Positions 1-11,040 of a stretch of 64,000 nucleotides of DNA are shown here, one piece after another (position 1 is the first letter of the stretch; each line of letters starts with the position of its first letter). The notes under the pieces were generated by a model. That model was not told where the DNA came from, searched no databases, and saw nothing but the letters and a program-made list of their open reading frames with translations. The stretch spans positions 40,910,001 to 40,974,000 of the forward strand of contig NC_088921.1 of the NCBI RefSeq assembly GCF_038396675.1. Reading direction: 5' to 3'. The DNA comes from Hydra vulgaris (lineage: Eukaryota; Cnidaria; Hydrozoa; Anthoathecata; Hydridae). Position numbers and translations under genes: made by a program.

Positions 1-139
<139 letters not shown>

Positions 140-210
140 AGAATCTCAAAAAACTTATAAGATTTCTTAATACTTTTAAAAATAGTAAAAAAAAATTATA
201 AAAAGCAAAC

Positions 211-413
211 CTTCTCAACAACACCTGTCTTTTGCTTGTATTTAGAGCAAAATCTTTCAAATAATAATCTGCCAAGATGGCGACATAAAAAACTGACATC
301 CATGCCATTAGGCTGAGCACAAAGTAACGGAAATATATCATCAAAAATAATGTCAGCCAGCTCTTCAGTTGTAAATATTTTTGTAAAAGTTACCAATCGA
401 TCATTTGCAAACG
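211..413 (-). CDS. POLRMT: POLRMT exon, N-terminal domain of polymerase; last one in window
   Basis: This 203-bp exon has an acceptor at 414-415 (TTACAG) and a GTTTGC donor at 209-210, and it ends in phase 0. It reads FANDRLVTFTKIFTTEELAD, then IFPLLCAQPNGMDVSFLCRH and LGRLLFERFCSKYKQKTGVV. The second half matches the POLRMT helix where a conserved phenylalanine, a leucine pair and an arginine-rich RxxxxRF-type element precede the thumb and palm of the T7-like polymerase. The catalytic aspartates and the O-helix are not present, so the 3' exons lie to the left of position 1. The immediately following intron contains the (AT)n tract at the window edge. Confidence 0.8.
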
Positions 414-546
414 CTGTAAGAAATAAATAACTATTTTTAAATAGACAAATATTTAACTAATTTAAATACTGATGGTGAACATAATGATGATCGCCATAAG
501 TAAAAAATAATTTGTCAAACTCAACAAAAAGTAAAGGGAAAATTAC

Positions 547-696
547 ATTTTCTTCCTTTGGTGTTACTTGTATTATTCATTTCAAGAATAAAGTCTTTCT
601 TCCATTGCTCAATGATTTGTTTATACCATTCAGCTCGTCTTATTGCTTTCTTGCTATGCAGCTTTGTTTTATCTACAGATTTAATTTTCACACTTC
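547..696 (-). CDS. POLRMT: POLRMT exon, N-terminal domain of polymerase
   Basis: This 150-bp exon starts after a TTTGTAG acceptor (AG at 697-698) and ends at a GTAATT donor (545-546). With the G carried over it reads GSVKIKSVDKTKLHSKKAIR and then WYKQIIEQWKKDFILEMNN. This corresponds closely to the POLRMT segment with the pattern VxSVxKxxLxSKE followed by an aromatic-rich helix ending QWxKxxxxxL. The exon leaves a T that forms a serine codon with the CG at the start of the exon at 211-413. The split-codon agreement on both sides is good evidence that the exon chain is correct. Confidence 0.8.
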
Positions 697-994
697 CTAC
701 AAACAAAAGAAATTAACAGCTAAAAAAATTTCAATTAAAAAAAATCATACAAATCAGTGAAAAATAACAATAAATTTGTAATAGTAGAATTCCTTAAAGA
801 AATTCTGCAATTACAAATGTTTAACTAAAAATGATAATTAAACTCCTAAATAGAAAGTGACCGGGATCAGGTCAGGTTTGATAAAGTATAGCCGGGGCTA
901 GGTTTGTGACTGGGGCTGCATAAACATTTATACATCCTAAAATGTATTTTTTTTATTCAAAGTAAATGTTATATTTTGTATATATATGCATATA

Positions 995-1096
995 TAAACA
1001 TCATCATGATGATTATGATGATCAACATGATTATCATAACCACCATTGCCATCATCATCATTATCATCATCATTATCATCATCATCATCATCATCT
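995..1096. repeat. (ATC)n / (ATG)n imperfect trinucleotide repeat
   Basis: This is a run of CATCAT and GATGAT units with interruptions and partial inverted symmetry near 1000-1035. It lies inside the hAT-type element at 851-2951. Confidence 0.9.
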
Positions 1097-1239
1097 GATC
1101 ATTTTCTCTTTTGGCAAATACTACACCATATAAATACTAAAGTTTATATAAATATGAAAGGATATTGCATGTCAGCATCTAAATAAATAGCAAACATATA
1201 TTTTTATATCCATAATATGTTTGCATAAAGTGCATCTCG

Positions 1240-2790
1240 GAAGCTTTTATTCCTTCTGGACTAAAAGTTTGGAAGCTTTTATTTCTACTCTTCAATTTTA
1301 AGTAAAACCTCATTCTACTCCATATTTTTCATCATCTTGAGCAGTTGCTTTATTAATCATTTGTTTCATCTTTTTTACAAGAACATCTTTTTTAAGAACA
1401 AATATCCTTTTATTATTCCAAGAAGCCAATGTAAAAAGGTCCTGTCTGATGTTAAGCTCTGTTATTCTAAGTTAACTAAATCAAGCTACAAGATTCAGAT
1501 GTATCAGATGTTGAGTTCTGGAGACTTTAGGTTAGTCTTAAAAATGTCATTAACTAAAGTAAGTCTAACATTTAATATTTAATTCATGGGTCTGATCTTT
1601 TTACTTCTTCCAGAGTTATTTGCAAAAAAACCTTACTCAAATTTGACTCTTGAACCTAATGGCCATAATCTTCCTGTTAGTTAAACAGATTAACTCATTG
1701 CTAAACATCCAAATCACTCTGGTTTACTATGCTAAAGTTAATTCTCAATTAAACACTTCTACAGTTTGTGCTCCAGAATAAATATCCATCATAGTCTTAA
1801 AAAAGCGTTTTCCAGAACTCTCATTAATTTTTGCTAAATTTTCAAAAAGCGCTAAATAAGCGGTTTTAATTTTTAAAAACTCTAGAAAACACTTTGACCT
1901 CTCCGACTATTCTATGATTAGTCTTCACTTTGTTATTAGTTTCTTTATATAAAGGTTTTCAGATTATTTAAAGGATTTCAGATTATTTCTTTTTAACTGC
2001 AGTATTAAAGTTATTCTTGAAGGCCTATTGTGCACTCTTCTTCATTTCAACTTTACAGGTACCGAAAGGTTATATCTTCTGTATTGTTTCTTAACTTTAA
2101 TAACAATCTTTTTGAAAATTTTACATCTAAAGTAGCTCTATTTGCTGGCGACTCAACTTTATACTCTTGTCTTAACAAAATCTTCTTTTTTTTGATTGCT
2201 TAGAACAAGCAGCCGGTTTTTAATCTAATCTCTCTTCTGTAACAGCCTAAGGCTGCAGTGGCTTATGGATTTAAATTTTGGACTTATAATCCACAATTTT
2301 TGTTAGACAACAACTCATTTTTTGCAAAAAATATTGCAATAATGTTGGCATTCCTATATTAATGAATAACAACCCTGTTACTCTCAGACAAAGTCTAAAA
2401 GAACATTGTAAATGTAATTAGACCTGCTTTATCTGTCAAGCCACTTTCCCATTGTTGTAACGTTGCATTTCTACAAATACAACCATGGTCAATGTTTAAA
2501 TGAACTATTATCTCTATTATGATAAATCCACACTCATTCTTGCTTGGCTTCTTATTCAACAAGTTGCATCATTTTATTGTATCTATCCTTTCATGCTTTA
2601 AAAACTTTTATTAATCCAGTTTTTTTCCTTGCACATCGAAAAAACCTTATATCTCTTAGCCATCTTCTTTTATATACAATCTACAACTTTTTAAGCCTTC
2701 AGTTAACCATTTCCTAGTATTCTTACTTATTCTCTATTTTAAAGTAACTCATAACTTAATAGTGGTTGCATGCAATCTATATGCCAGTAT
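1240..2790 (+). pseudogene. Decayed non-LTR retrotransposon (same family as 20160-22920)
   Basis: Around 1430-1540 the plus strand still reads CKKVLSDVKLCYSKLTKS, which corresponds to NHCKKVLSNAKARYSQV in the LINE at 20160-22920. Further on, LFAKNLTQI-like text near 1615 corresponds to that element's FAKNLSSLDST. The end near 2690-2780 resembles its 3' end, with a TTTAAGCCTTCAG-like phrase and TAGTGGTTGCATGCAATCT. Stops and frameshifts are everywhere, so it is a relic. It is nested in the DNA element at 851-2951. Confidence 0.6.
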
Positions 2791-3106
2791 TTAATAAATA
2801 GTAAATTTAATCATAGAATTATAACATATAAAATATTATGAATTTTTTTCTAACCCATGATATCAACCCCTGCTAAATCCTAGAGTTTGCCGGGGTCGGG
2901 TAAGAAAAAAGTCTCATTTTTAGCCAGGGACAGGGCCCCGGTCACTTACTACTCCTAAATCTGAAAAATTCGTTTAGATATTTTATGCATATATGCTTCA
3001 ATCGACCATCTTTCTAAATAATAATCATCACCACTTTTTAATATTAATAATAAATCTATTATAATAATAAATATTATAAGCAAACATAATATTATTGCAC
3101 CTACAT

Positions 3107-3720
3107 TAGGGTGCATCCAACGCCCCATACATTCAAAAATTGATCTGTCTCTATTCTTAAAACTTTCTATTGGTTCTCACAAGACACCCTGTTAAATTTT
3201 TTCAAAATTGAATGAGATTTAGTGGGGCTACCTCAAGTCTGAAACTTGCAACAAGACCCTAAACAGAAGGAAAAAAAGGTTTTCAAAAGTATGTCATGTT
3301 GGGTCTCAAAAGAAGCGAAACTTAATAAAGATTTCAAAAATAGTTATCATTTTTAAATTAAAAATACCTTGAAAAATTTTTTTGACAAAAACATGAAAAA
3401 AAAGGTTTTTTTTAATTTTTTGTTAAAAAATAATAATTTTTATGCAATAAAACTTAGAATAATAATTCTTGTGTAAAATTTTGTTATTTTTGAAATTTTA
3501 ATAAATTTTTGCTTCTTTTGAGACCCAACATGTCATACTTTTGAAAAACTTTTTTTCCTTCTGTTTAGGGTCTTGTTGCAAGTTTCAGACTTGAGGTAGC
3601 CCCCCTAAATCTAATTCAATTTTGAAAAAATTTAACAGGGTGTCTTGTGAGAACCAATAGAAAGTTTTAAGAATAGGGACAGATCAATTTTTGAATGTGT
3701 GGGGCGTTGGATGCACCCTA
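3107..3720. mobile_element. Foldback hAT-type MITE, 614 bp, with 8-bp target duplication
   Basis: The two halves are near-perfect reverse complements over about 245 bp each, starting TAGGGTGCATCCAACGCC and ending GGCGTTGGATGCACCCTA. The spacer is an A/T-rich stretch. The 8-bp direct repeat ACCTACAT flanks the element exactly (3099-3106 and 3721-3728), as expected for an hAT-mobilised element. The arms contain the phrase GAGACCCAACATG, which recurs at about 60160-60185; a more diverged relative lies around 23620-23710. Confidence 0.9.
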
Positions 3721-3903
3721 ACCTACATGCATTTTTTAAAGCAGCAAAAAATATCACTGATGACAAAAGATAATTTTTGTCTTAATGTGAGAATTAATGT
3801 TTTTAACTTTCTTTTAGCTTGTCGAGTTATACTAAACTTTGCCACAGTACCAAAAAAATATATAATATACCAAAATATATAAATTTTAAAATATGTATAT
3901 TCA

Positions 3904-3906
<3 letters not shown>

Positions 3907-3955
<49 letters not shown>

Positions 3956-3956
3956 G

Positions 3957-4044
<88 letters not shown>

Positions 4045-4068
4045 TTATATATATAGAGAGAGAGAGAG
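3907..4068. repeat. (AT)n then (AG)n microsatellite
   Basis: Alternating AT with one CATATGTAAT interruption near 3950 is followed by a short (GA)n tail near 4055-4068. Confidence 0.97.
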
Positions 4069-4389
4069 AGATTTTTTTCAGAACTATAAGGAGCTATTGG
4101 TTTTAAAAGCAACTCAAGTGGAAGAAATTTATTGCGGACCTATAAAGAGATTAGTTTTAAGCACTTTGTTTCTAAAATTTGTTAATTAAAAAGTAAAATT
4201 TAAATTTTAATAGAGTATATTTCATTTTAGTCGGTTGCTCATTTAAGAAGATTTGTTGGAAGTGAAAAACAACTTTTACCGCCTGAGCTCCTTACGGTAA
4301 GGGATATTTTATGAGATAAATTTTCTGAGAAAAACAAGTAATCAGAATAATATATGTTCTCGATAAACTAGTTACTGATATGACTTCAT

Positions 4390-5215
4390 CTGAGTCTTTT
4401 TTCTGCCTGCTGATTCTATCAAGCATTAGATGGAAGCAGTGAAGGAAGAGCTATTGCTCTCAATAAATTAAAATTTTTTGATAAAACCTGAAATGATGGT
4501 TTTCTCCATAAGCTCACTTTATATGGTGTTTTTAAAATTATTGAATCTTTTTTCTTAAGCTTATTATTAAATTTGTCTATGACAAACAACACTCTCCTTC
4601 ATTTCCAGTAACTTCTGGAAATAAAGTGTTGATGGAACTTTGTGATCTTCTACCACATAGTTCCAAACTTGGTTCTGTGATGTTCTTAATCTATATTAAT
4701 GACCTTCCTGATAATCTTATTGCCAAGGTGGCTCTATATTCTTACTTCTGATTCCATTCTCTATCTTTATAGAGGTAGCTTCAGGAGTAACAATCTATTT
4801 TTTGGAATACTGTTTTTACACTTGGGCATTCTTAGAAGACTAACTTAACTATTAAGCTTTTGCATTTCTTTTTTCTAACATACTACCATGGTCGCTGCTC
4901 AAGCAAACTATCATCAATTGCTTCATCAACCAAAACTCTATCTTTACTATAACTGTTTCTTCTTGCTCAAATAACTTTTATTTATCTAGACTTTTTATTT
5001 ATCTAGATTTTTATTTTCCTTAAACGTTATTACTTTGGAATTCTCTCATGTTTTCCTGAATCATGAATTGATACAATATCTGAATCATACAATTTCAATC
5101 AATTAAAAGCCTTCTTGCTTTTTAACTTTAATCTTTGTTTTATGTTAACTCTAACTTAATTAGTAGTTGCTTATAGTCTTGTTAGAAGTTAATGTTTAGA
5201 AGAAAAGAAAAGAAA
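4390..5215 (+). pseudogene. Decayed reverse-transcriptase segment of a non-LTR retrotransposon
   Basis: The plus strand carries broken pieces of the reverse transcriptase seen intact-length at 20160-22920. Around 4500-4560 it reads like GFLHKLTLYGVFKIIESFF, near 4680 like MFLIYINDLPDNLIAKVALY, and near 5140-5195 it has the family 3' end (AGTAGTTGCTTATAGTCTTG then TTAGAAG and an A/AG-rich tail). Many stops and indels are present and no frame is open. It lies inside the POLRMT intron between the exons at 6765-6972 and 547-696, on the opposite strand to that gene. Confidence 0.65.
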
Positions 5216-5818
5216 AAGAGCAGCCATCTTACATGTGCCGTTATTAAAGATTTTATTAATACCCTCATGATTATTCCCCAATCCCATACCTAATCAGTTA
5301 AGAAATGATTACAGGAAATGCAAGACATGTCCTCACAGCATAACAAACAGAAACTTACATTAGAGCTCAATTCATTATCATGGAGTTGATGTCTGCTAAT
5401 GTAATTCATTAGCAGAGAGTTGATATCTGCTAGTAGGAGCAGAGTTAAAAAAGGAGTTGATGTCTGTTAGTAGATAGTAGTAGTGGCAAAAAAAACCTGA
5501 ATTCTAAATTATGGTTAAGGTGATTTTTTTTAATATATTTTTTTGTTGCATTAAAAAACACTTAGTTGTTACTTATATATTTTATATTATTATACATTTA
5601 GGAAGCATTTATTACAATAATAGTATTTAAATAAATATCATTGATCATCCAGATCATATTTTAAAAATCTGGAAAACTGTTTGGGTGAAATATTCAGAAA
5701 AAATCCGTGATATATTTTCCTCTTAATTTTGCTTTTAGCTTAATTGTTTATAAATTTTTTTCAAACTTATATGAGTGATGAGTGAAAAAGCTTGAAAAAG
5801 AAATATATTACAAAAATA

Positions 5819-6333
5819 TATACCTAAACTTGTATGTATGAAAAACATTTTGGATATCCAGAAAAACTAAAAATTGAGAAAAGTATCTATAAAAAGATAA
5901 CCCCTGAAATATATTTATTTAAATACTTTATTATTTCTAAAAACTTATTGTTGTCATATGATATTTTATTAATGCAAAAACAAAAATATGAGCCTTCTCC
6001 TAAAATTAATTTATTTAAAATTTTATGAAGATAAGTTTAAAAGGATAGTTTTTTACAAAGACTACTTTCAAAATTTTCTAATCAAATATTTATGTTGAGT
6101 ATAAATTATAAAATTTTTAGGTTTTGCCATAAAAATCTAAGAAATTTTATAATTTATACTCTGTGTTTTTGCATTAATGAAATATCATATGACAACAATA
6201 AGTTTTTAGAAATAATAAAGTATTTAAATAAATATATTTCAGGGATTATCTTTTTCTGGATATTTTTCTCAATTTTTAGTTTTTGCGGATATCCAAAATG
6301 TTTTTCATACATACAAGTTTAGGTATATATATT
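5819..6333. mobile_element. Palindromic MITE, about 510 bp, with nested internal hairpin
   Basis: The left arm begins TATACCTAAACTTGTATGTA and runs to about 5975. The right arm (about 6165-6333) is its reverse complement, sharing the phrases AAAACATTTTGGATATCC and TTGTTGTCATATGATATTT. A second hairpin sits in the centre at about 6098-6163. Short open frames on either arm mirror each other and are not genes. The ends abut AT-rich sequence, so I could not fix a target duplication. Confidence 0.75.
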
Positions 6334-6516
6334 ATTGTATTAATAATAACCATAACCAATAACCATTACATAAGTTATTGAGGATGCCTGTATCGATACA
6401 GGTAATTTGGTATAGTAATTTGGTATAGGAGAAACATACAAAACTGATGACTTGATTTTTCTCCAATATTTTGAACAGAGCTAGCTATCAAGGCAGCAAA
6501 TATATATACATATACA

Positions 6517-6520
<4 letters not shown>

Positions 6521-6579
<59 letters not shown>
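6521..6579. repeat. (AC)n microsatellite
   Basis: This is a run of about 29 AC units flanked by ATATAC-rich sequence. It explains the Cys-Val run on the minus strand. Confidence 0.97.
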
Positions 6580-6585
<6 letters not shown>

Positions 6586-6764
6586 CACATATATATACAT
6601 AAATGTATATATAAGTAATAAAGGAATAATATTTAGCAATAGTTGATAACACTTATGTTAGTAATAACTTAGTTATTAATAGTTTTTAAAATAACATTAT
6701 TATTTGATAACTTAAATTATCATACAAATTAATTGAAAGGTATTTAAAAACCATAAAAATATAC

Positions 6765-6972
6765 CACGTAATTCATTATTAATTTGTTCTTTTATCATAT
6801 TGACAACATCAATATCTGTAGTTGGTTGAAAAACTGTTTCTTTTGAAAATCTAATATTTTCTTCAATACCGTCAAGATAACAATTGTCAACTTCATTAAC
6901 TACTTTCAATATAGCAATTATTTGTGGCTTTGATAAACAAGTATTCTTGAAAAGATTATGCAAATGAAAACC
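6765..6972 (-). CDS. POLRMT: POLRMT exon, end of PPR region and linker
   Basis: This 208-bp exon has its acceptor AG at 6973-6974 and a GTAT donor at 6763-6764. It starts in phase 0 and leaves one base, G, that completes a glycine codon with the next exon at 547-696. Its product begins GFHLHNLFKNTCLSKPQ and ends VVNMIKEQINNELR(G). The pattern corresponds to the human POLRMT stretch between the last PPR helix and the start of the N-terminal polymerase domain, including an alternation of helix and linker of the same length. It lies 8 kb downstream of the previous exon and 6 kb upstream of the next; both introns are filled with transposons and microsatellites. Confidence 0.8.
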
Positions 6973-6974
6973 CT

Positions 6975-8865
6975 AAAGAAATATTGTATGTGTATTGTTA
7001 TACTCCACACATTTATTATAATTAAAATAAATATTCATAATAAAATTTTATAAAGTCTATCAATTATCACGTCAATTTCTGAACCAAACTCAAATGTGGA
7101 ATAAATTTTCAGCATTTTAATATGTTATCTGAGCAACATTTATCAATGAATCTTGATATGTTCAGTGATAGCATTATGATATTGGGAAACCATGGACACT
7201 AGTTAAAAGAGGAAACAATTCTAATTAAAAAATAAGCAAAACAAAATTACTTTAAAAATAGAAAGGCAACTTATGTTGATAATGAGCCTGCACTGTATGA
7301 TGGCAGTAACTGATGGCCAACTATTTGATGAGGATGATAAAATAGACAGCTCCAATAAAGACATGACAAATTGACATAAAAAATACAAGTCCAAGTTGAG
7401 GTGAAACATTTATGAGTTATTAAGAACTTTAGTTTTAAATAGTTTTAAGAAACGAGGATTTCTTACGCCACATCTAATAATCTAATTAATTTTTTAACAA
7501 TAAAATGTGGCTATAAATACGAACTTCTTTCAAACTAAATTCAAAATTAATAACAGTAAAAATAATAAAATCAAAATTATTTATATTAATTGTTTAAGTT
7601 AGCAGTGTAATGTTATTAAGTTAATACTTCAAAACAATAATGAAAGGATAGAATTAAATAAGAGATTCTTCAAAATAAGATAAATAAGAAAAAGTGTTAA
7701 AATAAAGGTAATTTATAAATAAGAACTTAGGAAACCAAAATAGAATGTTAAACAAGTAGAAAGTAGAGTCTGACTTTGTGATACTAGTAGATACTACTTC
7801 CTAACACTTATTGACAAAAAAAAACAGTACAATATAGCAAAACTGAATAAAAACTGATAGTATATATAGTATAGCATATAAAAAACATTTTTACAAGCAT
7901 GGTCACCACCAATTTGCAATCCTGAAACTACTCTTGAAAACATTATAACAAGCTTGCATAATTAAAATTGTTAATAACATACTTCAATTTGATAAACACA
8001 AAAACACATGTTCTCTCTCTCCCTCTCTCTTCATATGTGTGTGTGTGTGTGTGTGTGTTTTAGGTTTTTTGCTAGACACATAGCAAATACTAATTACATT
8101 ATTAGTTGATTGATTTTTTTTAATATGAAAAAAAACTTTCTCATTAACAAGCAAGATCAATTATTCAAAAGTTTAAATATAAATTTATTTTTTAATTGAC
8201 ATTATTCTCTTGTTTTTTCAATATATTTTAAATACATTTTTTTATTTTTTATTTATTCTTTTTATTCAAAAACTCTTTATTTACATTTTTACTATTTATC
8301 TTAAGCTAGGAAAATTACAAAAATCATTAAATAATAAATAACAATAAATAATATACTTTATAATAAGTTATTAACATTTTTATATTAAAGGAATTAATAT
8401 ATTTTAGATAAACTAAACTTGCTGGTAAAGTATACCAAAAATAACAACAACAAAAAATTCAAAAATGAAACTTGCAATGAAATGTATTTTTTATGCTATA
8501 TTTGGGTAAAATATAATACATAAGTTAATTTTTTTTTTTAATTTACAAATACAAAATTTACGTAAATTAATGTAAATTTTAAAAAAAAATTATTTTTGTA
8601 TTTAAATACTTTTTCATATTTAAATACCTAGTATGCTAGATATTTAAATGTGCTGAGTAAATTTACTTGCTGTCTTTGTGCATTGAATAAATCTCTGTGC
8701 CCCTTAACTTTCTTATATTTGACCGAAATAGGCAAAACAAGTTTCTCATTTAAAAGCTATCACATCACCAAAGCCGTATGATTTTTTTTTTGCCACACCT
8801 TAATTCCCAATATTAAGAAAACACATAAAGGTATAAATTTTTTTGGCCAACACCATGATTTTATG
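6975..8865. other. POLRMT intron sequence without recognisable coding content
   Basis: This stretch is AT-rich. I see only a short (CT)n/(GT)n patch at 8010-8058 and poly-T/poly-A runs; no frame resembles a known protein. Confidence 0.6.
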
Positions 8866-8989
8866 TATACAGTATGTGATAAAATTGTCACCAAGTTTGA
8901 ACAAAGAAATATTTTATATACTTTTTAATAGAAAAGCTGTGAAGAAAAATGAAATCTTAGTTTTAAGACTAAAAATATTCATTTTTTAA

Positions 8990-9480
8990 ATTTTGAGGAT
9001 ATTGAATTTTTTTTATGAGAGCTAATGGTGACAATATTGTCATGAATGAAAGCAATATTGTCCACAGTCAATTACTCATACAACATAAATTAACAGTTGA
9101 TCCAGCAAGAAGACCGAAAAGACATTGTTGGTTTCTTAATCTTCTTTGTGAAGTCTAAGGATGTTGATATAGTCATCTTTATCTGATGACTATATCAACA
9201 TCCTTAAAGCCAGACATTTCAAGTCCTTTCGGAAATGAGGCAGAACTGTAGGTAACATGATGTTCATGAAAGACAATGATCCTAAGCACAAGGCTGTAAG
9301 ACAATTAAATCTCTTCACAGAAGAAATTGAGTTGTTGACTGCCCATAACAAAGCCCTGACCATAACTCGCTCAAAAATTTATTGGAAATAGTTAAACAAC
9401 AGATCCACAACTTTCCTACTCCACCTTAAAATAAGGATAAACTTTGGATATGTGTATAAGAGGTTTAATACTCAATTACA
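8990..9480 (+). pseudogene. Tc1/mariner transposase relic
   Basis: The plus strand near 9255-9330 reads MFMKDNDPKHKAVRQLNLF, which contains the Tc1 DNDPKHKA motif around the second catalytic aspartate. It is followed, after frameshifts, by text resembling SxIENLWKIVKQQI near 9370-9410. No start-to-stop frame survives. A perfect hairpin (AAGGATGTTGATATAGTCAT and its complement, 9158-9206) lies in the middle and probably reflects a later rearrangement. A possible left terminus with the phrase ACAGTATGTGATAAAATTG lies near 8870. Confidence 0.6.
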
Positions 9481-9812
9481 CTAAATTAATAAAATGAAAA
9501 TTGACAAATTAAAATGAGAAAATGACAAATTAAAGTGAAAATTGGCCAACTTAAATGCAAAGAGGTGTAGAATATCTGAACCAAACGCTTTATCACATAA
9601 ATTTAATAATTTTTTTTTTAAAATAGATACTAAACTATTAAATAAGATCCCTATATGTTATGTGTGTTAATGACGGATCTATAAACTAAACTACAAATTA
9701 AAACTAGAACCCATATTGACAAAGTCACTATACTTTTTCCTTATTCTATTGTCAATTTTGACTAATTTACTTTTTGAAAAGACAAAATTGAGACAACTTT
9801 GCAAACTTTTTT

Positions 9813-11040
9813 GTTTGTTTATGCGACACAATGGTCGCAAAAAGTGACCAACGGAGCCGTCCAGTCACGTAGACCTGCAGATGTGAAAATAGAAGTAGAT
9901 TGTAGATGATGTCATTGGGTGAGAATCATAAATGAATGTAAAGACTATTTTGTTGGAGGAATAAAATTTTAGGACTCAGGGATAGGGTGAACAATAACTC
10001 ACGCTCTAGTCATCCTAAACAAATAATAAAACAATGGTCTATGAGTAAACAAGTCAATGTTGATCCGCTGGTTTATTAAAGGCAACCATGGCTAAAATTA
10101 TTGCACCATACAAAAACAATAAAACAAGTAGATAACAAAATATCAAGTAAAACAATAAAAAATGTAAGCACGGGCAATATAAAAAGAAAAAATAATAACG
10201 TTACATTTTTAAGTGGTTATTAGCTATTAGTAAAAAATTGCATTTATTATCTCATCTGTTTATTTTCTCACTATTCTCTGCCTACTGATAGTATGTCAGT
10301 ATTTTTTTTATCTCTGGCTAATTATTTTTTAATTTATCTGAGTCTGTTTTGTGTGATAGCTATTGTCTCGGGCTCTCCGAAACGTCATTGGTGATCGCAG
10401 TGTTTTGCTGAGGAGGGGGATCACCATTATCCACTACTTAATTCTGATTAATTATCATGACACCAACATTTTTTTACCTCTTACACCCACGTATTTTAGC
10501 ACTTTGTGAGCTTTATATTATGAATTTGTTACATTAACGACATTTATATACTTTTATCTCACACAGGTGATTATCAGTTTTCAATTTATAATCTAGAGTT
10601 TAGACCATAAATAGTTAGACCATAAATAATTAGACCATAAATAGCACATTTATTAGCCTATTTTTTCTTTTTATATTGCCCGTGCTTACATTTTTTATCG
10701 TTTTACTTGATATTTTGTTATCTACTTGTTTTATTGTTTTTGTATGGTGCAATAATTTTAGCCATGGTTGCCTTTAATAAACCAGCGGATCAACATTGAC
10801 TTGTTTACTCATAGAACATTGTTTAATTATTTGTTTAGGATGACTAGAGCATGAGTTATTGTTCACCCTATCCCTGAGTCCTAAAATTTTATTCCTCCAA
10901 CAAAATAGTCTTTACATTCATTTATGATTCTCACCCAATGACATCATCTATAATCTACTTCTATTTTCACATCTGGAGGTCTACGTGACTGGACGGCTTC
11001 GTTGGTCATTTTTTTCTACCATTGTGTCGCATAAACAAAC
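9813..11040. mobile_element. Foldback element with GTTTGTTTATGCGA termini
   Basis: Arms of about 375 bp at 9813-10188 and 10665-11040 are near-perfect reverse complements, each starting GTTTGTTTATGCGACACAAT. The segment 10365-11040 is a reverse-strand copy of most of the single-arm element at 36793-37576 (shared phrases include GGAGAGCCCGAG and GGTGATCCCCCTCCTC-like text). This copy therefore looks like one element lacking its far end joined to an inverted partial copy. It has no coding capacity. No clear target duplication is visible. Confidence 0.8.
10600..10653. repeat. Three tandem copies of a 16-17 bp unit
   Basis: The unit TTAGACCATAAATAG repeats three times in the foldback spacer; the single-arm copy at 36793-37576 has one degenerate unit there. 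Confidence 0.8.

Larger units (their letters stand above)
851..2951. mobile_element. hAT-type nonautonomous DNA element with 8-bp target duplication
   Basis: The left end begins TAGAAAGTGACCGGG and the right end, read on the other strand, begins TAGTAAGTGACCGGGGCC. Both ends are flanked by the 8-bp direct repeat CTCCTAAA (843-850 and 2952-2959). An 8-bp duplication and a TAG-type terminus suggest the hAT superfamily. The interior carries a trinucleotide repeat and a decayed LINE but no transposase. A related terminus lies at 27549-27590, and a matching opposite end at about 29300-29313. Confidence 0.75.

Noticed and set aside
6375-6590. Open frame with a Cys-Val run
   Set aside because: It reads through the (AC)n microsatellite.
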